From Lucinisca nassula (lineage: Eukaryota; Mollusca; Bivalvia; Lucinida; Lucinidae): a stretch of 64,000 nt of DNA. Made by a program: the position numbers and the translations under genes. Where the stretch lies: assembly GCA_963580285.1 (NCBI GenBank), contig OY757015.1, forward strand, positions 131,688,717 through 131,752,716. Direction: 5' to 3'. Positions 33,815 through 45,400 of the stretch are shown here, piece by piece. How positions within the stretch are numbered: position 1 is the stretch's first letter; every line of letters starts with the position of its first letter. The notes under the pieces were generated by a model. That model saw only the letters and a program-made list of their open reading frames with translations, made no database searches and was not told the origin of the DNA.

Positions 33815-34270
33815 AAGGATATACGAGGACGTATAAAAAAGTTCCGCACGTGAATTGAGCTATTACTATTTATACTAAAAACATATCTTGCCATGCTCGT
33901 TAGAACCGCATCAATAACGAGTTTTGTTTGTTTGAATTGAGGTTTACGCCCCCGTCAACACGTTTCAGGTCATTTTTGAGACAATGTTTCCAATTTTGTG
34001 GAATTTGTACCCGCCATTGGGATGAAAATGACATCTATAGCCCTGTCACCAAATGAAACCAAAAGGCTTACATACATTGGACTGTCTGACTCACACCACT
34101 TTTCCTGGGTAGGCTTAGTCGTTCTAATCGGTTTACCAGTAGTCTTGTGTGGTCAGTTTTGGCTCTGCGTTAAAGCACCTTGCTGCCCAATCTATTTCTC
34201 AAAGCCCCTATGGTCGGGGTACCCACAACTTGTGTCGTGGAGCAGAAAAAGAAAAATAATGTATATCTCA
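33815..34270. mobile_element. Foldback MITE, type 2, split by SINE-A
   Basis: Left part TTGAGCTATTACTATTTATA, CTCGTTAGAACCGCATC and AATAACGAG; right part GTACCCACAACTTGTGTCG, GGAGCAGAAAAAG. The SINE entered the palindrome core, whose unbroken counterpart is seen at 10975-11015. Confidence 0.65.
33924..34208 (-). mobile_element. SINE-A copy inside a foldback MITE
   Basis: From TTTTGTTTGTTTGAATTGAGG to TCTATTTCTCAAAGCCCC and TATGGTCGGGG. Diverged at many sites. Confidence 0.78.
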
Positions 34271-34274
34271 GTGA

Positions 34275-34545
34275 AACAGAATTGAAGGCAATGATCAGGA
34301 ATCGATACAATTAACCCACATTCCCAACAGAGACACCAAATGGAAAGAAAAACAAACATGATTTAAACTAGACCGTAATGGAAACATCACTAGTCGAAAG
34401 CCAAAAGGACAGACAGATTCTTTCCCACAAAATGGCCAATTGGCCATCCAAAACAGTATAAACATTCGGAGACAAACTATAACAAAAATAAACCGCAACA
34501 GAAGAACCGCATTGGAACGGTCAGTGAAAAGAAGTATCTGTATAA
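34275..34545 (-). repeat. Repeat G copy
   Basis: Complement of 42365-42610: GAAGGCAATGATCAGGAATC, GATACAATTAACCC, AGAGACACCAAATGGAAAG, AAAATGGCCAATTGGCCATCC. It is uninterrupted at the point where the MITE sits in 18830-19475. Confidence 0.6.
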
Positions 34546-34697
34546 AGTGGGGTTTATCGGGGAGTTCACTAGACTTGTTTAGCATAACGAGGGGTCATGT
34601 AGCGTGCTAGCTTGCAATGATTTCAGCATCCGGTTTTGTAAATTCTGTCTTCGATATCAAACGGGTACAACATAAATGTTATACAACAGACTGCAAG

Positions 34698-34955
34698 CAT
34701 TACACAAACACACCTATTCAAATATATTCATAAAATTTTACCAGCAAAAAAATGAAATTTATCATATTTTTCATATTTCTGCTAAAACGATAGATTGAAG
34801 GTACTCGTTAGAACCGCCTCGGCGAGGCGGTTCTAACAAGTACCCACAATCTATGTTTTTTAGGAGAAATAAGAAAAATAATCCTGTAAACCCCAGTTTT
34901 TTATTTAAAAGTGGGGTTTAAGGGGGCCAGAATAATATAGGCGTGTTTTCGTGAT
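34698..34955. mobile_element. Foldback MITE, type 1
   Basis: Ends CATTACACAAACACACCTAT and TATAGGCGTGTTTTCGTGATG. Core GGTACTCGTTAGAACCGCCT, CGGCGAGG tip, then GGCGGTTCTAACAAGTACCC. Followed at 34956-35075 by a repeat O fragment. Confidence 0.83.
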
Positions 34956-35132
34956 GGGATGGTAGTTTAGAAATGTAGGTTGGTACTTGGTGCCGTGTCT
35001 TTGGTCGGGCCCACCGAAGTCAAAATATAGCATGCTGTCGATTGTTCATCGTTGTTTCATCGCACACACTAATCTCAGTTTTTTTGCTGACACGATTTCA
35101 TTAATTAGCCATTAGTAATGACATTCAACAGG

Positions 35133-35304
35133 TATTACGAAATTACGCCTATACAAATACATTGTAAATTTTACCACCCAGAAATGAAAAACTCCGGATG
35201 ATAAATTTCGATATTTTTCTTATTTCTGCTCAAAACATAGCTTGTGGATACTCGTTAGAACCGATTCGATGAAGCGGTTCTAGCAAGTACCCACAGTCTA
35301 TGTC
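35133..35304. mobile_element. Foldback MITE, type 1, right half lost
   Basis: Starts TATTACGAAATTACGCCTAT; core TACTCGTTAGAACCGATTCG / GAAGCGGTTCTAGCAAGTACCC; the sequence then passes into a MITE-E fragment (35305-35420, ending GGTACAAAAAAGGTTAA). Confidence 0.7.
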
Positions 35305-35594
35305 ATGCCATTTTCCAAATAAATTTTGAAGAAAACACAACCTGACACCCTTAAATTTTGAAATGGACTCCTGGTATACTTAAGGCGGAAGATTCCATTT
35401 GGTACAAAAAAGGTTAATTGCTGCCGTGAACATGGCCATGTCCATATCTGCAGCACTGATGATAAATAACCCCTTCCCTCATTTGATTTTACAGAGGCGA
35501 GTCTAAGAAATATCGGCAACATTTGTTTTTGGAGTATGAAGTACAATATTTGTGAATAACATTGACATTAATCGTTATTATAAGGAGTTTCGTC

Positions 35595-35917
35595 CGGCCC
35601 CCGCCAATCGGGGTTTGAAGAAATAGATGGGTTGCATGATGCTTCCACGCAGAGCTGAAACTGACCGCACACGCATACTGGTAAACCGTTTACTGGATCT
35701 AAGCCTGCCCAGGCAAAGCGGTGTGAGTCGGACCGCCCATGCTTATAAACCCTATTGATTTCATTGGGCGACAGGGCTTGAGGAGATGTCATTTCATCTC
35801 GGTGTCGGGTAAACGTCCCACAAAATTGGTAGCAACGTCTCCAAAATGACCTATACAGTGTTGAAGGGGACGTTAAACCGCAAACCTTGAATCAAACAAC
35901 CAAACAAACAAACAAAT
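35595..35917 (+). mobile_element. SINE-A copy, full length with long CAAA tail
   Basis: From CGGCCCCCGCCAATCGGGG to AAACCGCAAACCTTGAATC and (CAAA)n. Target-site duplication GAGTTTCGTC at 35585-35594 and 35918-35927. Confidence 0.9.
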
Positions 35918-36104
35918 GAGTTTCGTCGGTGTATAACGAAGGCTGACTGAAATTTGCTACAGGCACGCAATAGGTAGACCATACTCAAAACTTTTTAGAC
36001 CGTCCTCGAATAAAAGAGTAAATAAATGGTGCATGTAATTTGCAACAAGTCATTTTCGCAGAAAGCGGACACGCGGTTTAATCTGATACTGTGAAGTACG
36101 GAAG

Positions 36105-36159
36105 ATGAAGTGCCAGATTTTTACTTTACTGTTGGTTTCCTTAACATTATATTGTGCGG
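36105..36159 (+). CDS. Ly6/Quiver gene exon 1 (signal peptide)
   Basis: ATG in good context (A at -3) opens MKCQIFTLLLVSLTLYCA, then one base of a glycine codon before G|GTAAGT, a near-ideal donor at 36160. The coding part is only 18 codons. A weak TATA-like AATAAAAGAG lies at 36008-36018, roughly 90 bp before the ATG; it is not a strong promoter call. Polar residue at 2, hydrophobic core and small residues near the end fit a secretory signal. Confidence 0.78.
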
Positions 36160-36371
36160 GTAAGTTCATCTTAAACGTCAACTTTATAATAGGAGTCGGT
36201 ATATTGTAAAACCCAAAATAACATATGTGAGATCAGTGAAGATTGTAATCAATTTATGCATCCACACAGTCTGACCAGAGTATTCTCTGTTCGTTCAAAC
36301 GTTCTTAGAGACATCAGAGAGAGAGAGAGAGCCTCTGAGAAAGAGAGAGGGAGAGAGAGAAAGAGAGAGAG

Positions 36372-36435
<64 letters not shown>

Positions 36436-39400
36436 CTCTTACGCCCCTGTCTTCCGGGGCTTGGAGAAATAGACTGCACGGGCTGGGCTGCACTTAGTGC
36501 TGAATCCCGCTGCTTTTCGTTAATAATATACTCAGTCAAAAAAGTTCCTATAAATAAAATTGCTTCTGTTACTATAGTTACTACAAATGAAAAATACACC
36601 AACTTTGTTTTGTTTTGGTCAGCGGATTCATTTTTCCATGCAAAAGCCCAAACTGTTTTTGTTTATGTAAACTCGCTAGCCTGGACTATTGTTTTAAATA
36701 CCCAAGGGGTCCCTGTGACAATTTCGCAGAAAAATTCATTACAAAAGCCAAGATTTCACATCATAAAAGATTTGCTATCAGCACAAGATGTGTAAAGTTT
36801 CATACATGTACCTTCATTAGATACCCTGTGTGTCTATTCACAAAAGATTCGGAATGTTAGTTCCAGTTGTTAAGAGAAATAGACGATCAGGTTTTGGGCT
36901 CCGATTCTTTGAAGGTGTGTGTAAAATGCTCCGTAGAAAATCTCAATTGGTAGTGCTACGTGCTACATGAATTTTTTCTACATTATTTACCATCATGGTT
37001 AACAGCAATGGTGACAACAAAGCGCTTTTAAAGAAATTGCAAGAATCGAATGACAGGTATAGAAATAACAACAATTTGAAAATTGCTATATTTTTAATAG
37101 AAAGGGAGATAATTTGAGAATTTCACAAATTAAAGCCTTGATTCTAGTGCAAGATCATGAGATATTGTACAAAAACGTGAGTTTCGATGTTCAATGGACA
37201 CGATCTTTCATCTCAGACACAAAATGATCATCTGCGCATGCGCAATGCCATAATCCTTGCAAAACTGTTCTAGGCACATTTTGCAAGACAACTCTTGAGC
37301 AGAATAGTATGGGCAAAGACACATTTTTGCATTTTGTAGCTAAACGTCCGATGCGCATGTTTACAGCCAACTTTAGCAGAATGGCTGCAGGATAGCTACT
37401 GGAATTTACCCGGAAGTTGGTATAGTTACTTTTTTGACAGAGTATATATAATCCAAAGGCAGCTCCGCTCTGTCAATCGCACGATTATTTTAACAGGTGT
37501 TTTTATATGTTTAGTTCGAACAAATTGACCTGAGACTGGTGAACTCTATTAACATAATTTTACAACCGAATGAATGCATATATTTATCTTCGCCGTCTCC
37601 CGAAAATAGCGATATTGTTATTCAATACATAGAGGTCGGTAAAAGGGTCGCTATTCACGAGATGTCGAAAATTCACTGGAACTTTACGAAAGCCGACATA
37701 TTAGGCGATAACATTGACTAATTTATTCATTGTATAAAGGTCAGTTTCATGTCAAATTGTTAGAACTATATATACACAGTGTAAAGGTGGATCCCAAAAT
37801 CTAAATTAAGATTAAATAGAAAAATGACCATATAACCCTTTTATCAAAATAGTTAGACCAATGACCGCTTTGTATATAATCTATACATTTTCGTTTGGTA
37901 TAATGCGTTTGTTTAATTAACAAGGTCAATTCCTTTGACCTTAGCACTTGTGTTATGGAAAATATTATAATGTTTTATCCTTTTTTACCCAATGGAATCT
38001 TCCTTCTTATATATAGCAGAAGTCCATTTCATAATTTAGGGGTTAAATGTTGTGTTTTCTAGAAAATTTGTTTGGAATATGGCTGAACTTTTTGCAACAG
38101 AGTAGGCCCTGATCAGACGCCGGATCTTGGCCTGCACTGTTTGCAAGGGTACCCGTTTTGGGGTTTCCGGTACAGAAAGGGTTTATAAAAGACAACTACA
38201 TGCACTGCTACTCATAATTATAATTATAAATAGTATTCTAATGCACTTACCTATGTAACGCGACGTTTGATTGAATAACGTCAAAATTTTGGGACAGTAT
38301 ATTTCAGAAATGGGTTAGCTCTAGTGCCGTGATTTATTGAGTAATTAATCACTGTTTGGGGGTTAGTTGTAACGACGATCATATCACGAGCGCGTAGTGC
38401 AGGTGATTTGTCTACTTACCACTACTTACTACTTATCAATCAATAAATCACGACACTAGAGCTGTAATCTATTTGTCTACTTACCACCACTTACTACTTA
38501 TCAATCAATAAATCACGACACTAGAGCTGATCTACATGTATTTCGATTCTAACACACTAAAATTCAACAAAAATGCTGTTGATTTTTTCAGATTCTCCCT
38601 ATCTTCCACCATTGTTTAACCCATTTAGTACCAGAAACCCCAAAACGGGTAGCCTGACAAACAGTGCAGGCCCAGATCAGACGCCACAGAACGCGGCGTC
38701 TGATCAGGGTCTCCACTGTTTGCAAACAGTTTGACCATTTTCCATTTAAATTTTGATGAAAACACAACCTGACACCCCTAAATTTTGAAATGGACCATAT
38801 AAGATATATAAGGAGGAAGATTCCATTTGGTACAAAAAGGGTTAAAGTACTCCCGCCAACATAACTGACTGTATAACTTGCGTTTACCTGTTTTCATAAC
38901 ATATCTGATACAAGAAAGGCCCCCGCCAATCGGGGCTTGAAGAAATAGATGGGCTGCATGATGCTTCCACGCAGAGCAGGGATTGACGTGGCATTTCGTC
39001 TCAATGTCGGGTAAAAGTCCCACAAAATTGGAAGCAACGTCTCCAAAATGACCTTTACAGTGTTGATGGGGACGTTAAACCTCAAATCATTGCTTTCCCA
39101 TACGTTCTTAAGGTTCAGGATTTAATTAAAAAACATGACCTCGAACAGGTCAAAACAGCAGAAATCGCGTACCCGGAATCTTACAACCTTAAAAGCTTAA
39201 ACGCCAAAACAACACTAACATAAAGGAAAATGAGACCACTCAAAAACTTTGCTATGGGATCACAAAATCACATATCAACAATAATTACAAACACGCGATC
39301 AAAATATATACGGATGGCAGTAAAGACGCGAACAAAAAAGAAACAGGATGCGCCTTTGTACTACCCGTGCGTCCCATCAACAGCTCCACTGTGATTTGGA

Positions 39401-42400
39401 ATGTCTCCCATCTCAAGAAAAAATGACAAAGAAAAATCTCCCTCACAGATTTGGATTTTTTATTTTCACAATCGTACAGGGCATACCAGTTCACTTAATG
39501 GCTGAGTAAGTATTTATGCGAAGAAGTAGTTTTGAAGAAACCTGTGCTTAATCATGTTAATCAGAGTGATTTTTGCAATATGGACAACCGACCGCAACCG
39601 AATTGATTAGCTGTACTATGAGTAGCCATTTTACAATAAATACCCTATTTTTGATATCACTAAATCGATTTTGTGATATCACACAAGCGGTTTGGTGATA
39701 TTATTAATTATTATGTGATATCACTAATTATTTTGATCAACCTGACAACTGACCTCCAAACAGTGATATATTACTCAACAAATCGCTGCTAGAGCGGATC
39801 TATTTCTTATTCTAACACTCGTCGCCTGTATAGCCAATGGTTAAATTCGGTGATATTTTTAGTAACAAATCATTAGACGAAAAAGCTTCACGCAAAGAGC
39901 CACCGATGTATGACGTTTTATGACGCAATCGATCGTTTCCTTGACGTTAGACGGAGTAGCGTCATTTTCATGAATAAAGTACGTAACAAAAACAGGTAAC
40001 TGCATGTGTTACAGTCAAACATGTTGGCGGGATTTCATCAAACAATGGCGGAATGTTGAAAGAATACATGTATAAAGGAAACAACAGGATTTAATCAACT
40101 TCCAGTGTGTTAGAATCGAATCAGGACACTTTTATTGCGTGATTCGTTGAGTAATATATCACAGTTTGTCGGTCAGTTATAGGTAGATAAATCAGTCGCG
40201 CTGCGCGCTCGTAATCTGATCTACCTTATAACCGACCTCCAAACAGTGATATATTACTCAACAAATCACTGATAGAGCTGATCGGTTTCTTAAACGCCAT
40301 TAATTGATCTTTTACTATACGTAACGTGAACAAGCCCGTGTAATGAACCTCCCCCCCCCCCATTATTTTTTTTTTAATATTTCTGCTCCAAGACATAGGT
40401 TGTTGGTGCCGTTAGGACCGCCTCAATGGGGCGGTTCTAACGAGCACCCTCAACCTTTGTTTGCAGCATAGATAAGAAAAATATCACGAATTTTCATCAG
40501 AAAAGTAGCCTTTTTGAAGAAATTCACTATGTCGCACGTTTGATCAATTAACCCATATATGCCTAGTGGCCCTTTTTTGGGACGTTGGCAAACAATGTAG
40601 ACCCAGATCAGACGCCGCATAACGCGGCGTCTGATCTGGGTCTGCACTGTTTGCTCAAAGAACATACATTTTTGTACAACTTACATTAAACAAAACAAAT
40701 CTGACACCCCTATAATTGAAAATGGACAACTCCAAATTTATATGATGGAAGATTCCATTGTCATATATGGGTTAATCAACATTCGCTTTTTCAGGTGTTG
40801 GAGCCCTAAGATGCTATATCTGTAACACCATCTTTCAGCCCAATTGTGCGTCGCCGTTTGACAACAGAACACTCAGTCTGGTTCCCTGTCCCGGTAGATT
40901 TAACAGGTGTGCCATGTCTAAATATGGTATGTGACGTTTGTTTACGTGAAACATGTATATTTTATTTTGGATTTACACCCCTTTCGAGATTATTTCGCAT
41001 TTATCATATGACGACGCTTCTGAGAATGTAATAACGCCATGTACGTGTAATAAATTCGATAATCCACTAGTGAATTAAATATGCAAATTTGTTAGAAACG
41101 TCCCGTAATGCTACACGTACGACGTCATTAACGACGTCGCATTTCGTAATGGCGGAATAGTGACATTTTTGTAAAACTCATCGTGAATAAGTCGTTTTAA
41201 ATATCATATGATAAATAGAACCTTGCATTCGTGTTCATGTATTCATGAATTTATTAAACATGTTGAGGAAAAAGGATAAAATACTCGGCAAAGCCTCGTA
41301 TTTTATTCTTTTTCCTCAACTCGTTTAATAAATTCAATAATACATGATCACTCTTGTATCGAGTCAATCGGTAATAATAGGAAAGCGAAAACCGAAGTAC
41401 CGGGTGAAAACACACTTGACCTTCATTTGCTGAATTCGACATTGCACATGTAACCCGATCGAGGCTCGAATCGACAGCAGTTAGCGGCATAATGATTTAG
41501 CATGGGCGCTCTTAACGATAAGGCCCAGTTTTATGGCCTTTTAATGCCAAGAACACATACATGTACCTACAGACCAACCTCTAAACATAGCCCCGTGTGC
41601 GATCTCATATTTTGGGCGTTTTACGCTTTCAGTGACTACAATACATCGTCTTAAACTCCACCACTCCTCAAGTCACTTGTATTCTTAATTTGCATGATTT
41701 TCAATTTTTACCGTTGATACAGTAGCAGGATAGAAAGCAGTATAGATCCTGATCAGCTGGCTTCTAAACAAGCCAGTTGTTCTGGATGCAATATGAGCCC
41801 CGCCAAGCGAATTTGGGTCTTCGAGCATTCCGTCATAATATATTTTAACTGCGCATGCCCAGCCATTCAGAGGGGCCAGGGATATGGCTTTCTTTCTGAA
41901 GGTTCCTCTTGATTCACTGCTTGTATGAGCGAGCAGCGAAGGTTCTGGCGAGACTGCGCGGATGCGCAGGCTCGCCTGAACCTTGGCTGCTAGTATAGGC
42001 GATAAGTACCAAAATCGCTTGACGGGGCCCATATGTAATTTTATGTAATGGTAGTTGGTGTCTGATGCTCTGTCTATGGTTGGGCCCATCGGAGTCTAAC
42101 TGTTGGTCTTCTTTTGCTCCAGCATTTCAGTGGTTTCGTGCTGTCGAGTCCTCACCGTTGTTTCATCTCTGTGGTTGATTGAAAATTTTTGTGTTCACGG
42201 AGATGTTGCACTGATGGGTTAGGAGGCCTTCATGCGGACTGAACAAATTATTTGTATGAATTGCGACGAAAGTAAGGGCGAGGATTGTGGCCTAGTAAAA
42301 TCGATTTAAGCCATCCCCCCGCCCCCCACCCACCCAGTGGAATACGTTTCCCAGAACAAGGCGGTTCTTTCGAGTGGTTTATTTTGTTATGGCTTGTCTT

Positions 42401-45400
42401 TGTGTGTGTGTATCGTTTATATATAATTTTGCTTTGGATAGCCAATTGGCCATTTTGTGGGAAAGCAACTGTCCTTTTGGCTCTCCGCTAGTCATGTTTC
42501 CATTAGGGTCTTGTTATTTCATGTTTGTGTTTCTTTCCCTTGGTGTTTTTGATAGGAGCTTTAGGTTAATTGTATCGATTCCTGATCATTGCCTTCACCT
42601 CTATTTTCTATTATGTTTTCAAAAAGGATTATATCCGGGCACAGAATGGTGAGTGTAAAACCATTGTATACTAGTGCCCTATTTCATTGCTATATATTAG
42701 ACAAGCCCATTTGCCTTATAAGGGGTGGCAGGCCTATTTTTTCGTTTTTATTCTATTTTTTGCTTTGATTGAAAATTCTATTAGCAGATGGTACAGGCCC
42801 TGAACAGACGTCTGTTCTTGGCCTGCACTGTTTGTCATGGTGCCCCTTTAGGTGTTTCTCGCATACAATGGATTAAATTCCGGAAGCTTTTTAATTTTGA
42901 AACAAACATTCTAAAATGGCATTGTCTTTTTTGTTGTTGTTGGTTCTTTTTTTTGTTTTGTTTTTGTTTGTTTGTTTTGTTTAACACTATATAGTTCATT
43001 CTGGAGACGTTGCTTCCAATTTTGTGGGACTTCACTCTACATTGAGATGGAATGACGTCTCAAGCCCTGCCACCCAATGAAACCAATAGGGTTTATATGC
43101 ATGGACGGTCCGACTACCATTATTTTGCCTAAGAAGGCTTAGTCCCTCTGAGCGGTTTACCGGTACTCATGTCTGGTTGGGTTCACCCCTGCGTGGAAGC
43201 ATATTGAACTGAGCCCAATCTATTTCTGTAACCGCAGCTTCACTTCAAGTATACCGTCTCTTATGGTTCGGTCACATTCTTCTTCTTCAGCCTGTACGTT
43301 TCTTACTCTGGTGAATGTACATTTATTATACCCCGCTGTATACCAATACGAAAACATGCCTATACAAATACATTGTAACCTTTATCTCCGAAAAAAATAA
43401 AATTTTAAGATGAAAAAATGCGATATTTTTCTTATTTCTGCTCAAAATATAGATTGTGGGCACTCGTTAGAACCGCCTCATCGAGGCGGTTCTAACGAGT
43501 ACCCACAATCTATATTTTAGAGCAGAAATAAGAAAAATAAGGTATACCCCGGAAACCCCAGTTTTACAATATAAAAGTGGGGCTCACAGGTATCAAAATT
43601 ATATAGGCGTTTTTTCGTGATACGAAGTATGGGTGTATACTGTTTTCACGCTATCTGTCTTTCCGTTCGTCCATCCATCCGTTTGTCCACACTCAAGAAC
43701 CGACATTTAGGGGACAAGGCACTTAGACATTTTGCCGCTTAATTAGCCATTCGTGCGGCCATATCGCTACAGTATATAATTGCAACACGCAACACTATGA
43801 CCTTGCCATATCGACTTTATGCCGTAGTTTCTATTCATGTACTTAAGTAACAAAAATTGCTCTTCTTAATAAATGATGCCACTCACATGTATGTAAGACA
43901 ATATGCGAACGCCTAGCCACCAAGATGTCAGTTCTTGAGATTTACTGTCCGTCCGTCATTTCCGCTCAATCTTATGAAAACTTATTGATGGATTTTTTTT
44001 ACATCAAATGCATATGACACAAGTCAGAGACACAGGGCGATAATTACGGACAAGAGCCCTATCTCCTTTTTTGAAGAGTGGACAGATGTTTGCTAAGAGC
44101 CATTCTTTGGGGATTTCACCCGTATCAAGAGACTGTTGAAACAAGTGTGCAAAAACTGGACCCAACTCATTTGCTAGTTCCTTCAGGACTCTAGGATGAA
44201 GCTCATCAGGTCCTAAGGCCTTACTGGGGTTTAAGCATTGAAGTAATTTGATCACTCCTGCAGCTGTCACAACAATATTATTCATGAATGGGGCCGATCT
44301 TCCAGTCAATGGAACCTCCGTGAACTCAGTTTTATTAAACGCATCATTGAATTGACCAACTAGTTCCTCTGCCCTTTCAGAGTCTGATTCAGCAACCCCG
44401 TCCCCTCCTTTTTTATTAAGGGGCGGGATACCATGGGTACTGGTAAATTGCCTAGAAGGACTAAGCCTGCCCAGGCAAAGTGGTGTGAGTTGGACCATCC
44501 GATGCACATGATTCTTTTGGATTCATTGGGCGGCAGGGCTTGGGATGTTTCATCTCATTGTAGAAAGTCCCACAAAACTGGAAGCTATGTCTCCGAAATT
44601 GCCTAAATAGTGTTGAGAGGGACGTTAAACCTCAAATCAAACCAACAAAACCTTCTTCTTACTCTCCATATAGCGGGCCAATGTTAACCAATGACCTGCT
44701 AAATATTTAAATATGCCACACCCACCATTGATTATCAACTAATCAGATTCTTTGATGCAAATCATTGCAACAAATTCATAAACTGTATGACAAACAATGA
44801 AGATCCTGATCAGATGGCTTCTTCAGAAACCATCTGATCTGGATCTGCATTGTTTGAAAGATGAGACATATCCGGGCTCAGCAGGACAATGGTTAAATTT
44901 TTCTCCCAAGATTTCTCAGGAACTACAAAAGCTCGAAGCCTCAAACTATGGGGCGCCGTTGTACTATTTAATCCGTATTTATAGATATCCACAAATCGAA
45001 TTATGGATATCCATAATTCGATTTATGGATATCCATAAATCAGCCGAATAATGGATATCCATACATCGAATTATGGATGTCCATTAATCGAATTATGGAT
45101 ATCCATAATTCAATTTATGGATATCATTAATTCAGATCGATTTATGGATATCCATAATTCGATATATCGTCACCTTAGCGCAAAAAGTCAATAACTCCAA
45201 TACATTTGTATTGGAGTTATTGACTTTTTGCGCTAAGGTGACGATATGGATATCCATAATTCGATTTATGGATATCCATAATTCGAATTATGGATATCCA
45301 TAATTCGATTTATGGATATCCATTATTGCTCTGATTTATGGATATCCATATTTCGAATTATAGATATCCATAATTCGAATTATGGATATCCATAATTCAG

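Noticed and set aside
36256..36795. 179-codon Arg-Glu-rich ORF and its Ser-Leu-rich complement
   Set aside because: Both are translations of the (GA)n microsatellite in intron 1.
41568..41700. Possible Ly6 exon after TTTACGCTTTCAG
   Set aside because: In the required phase it encodes no cysteines and ends quickly; the exon at 51292 fits the Ly6 pattern and phase instead.
44426..44507. N-terminal extension of the RT frame at 44 kb
   Set aside because: The first 30 residues translate SINE-A on the opposite strand; the fusion is an insertion artefact.
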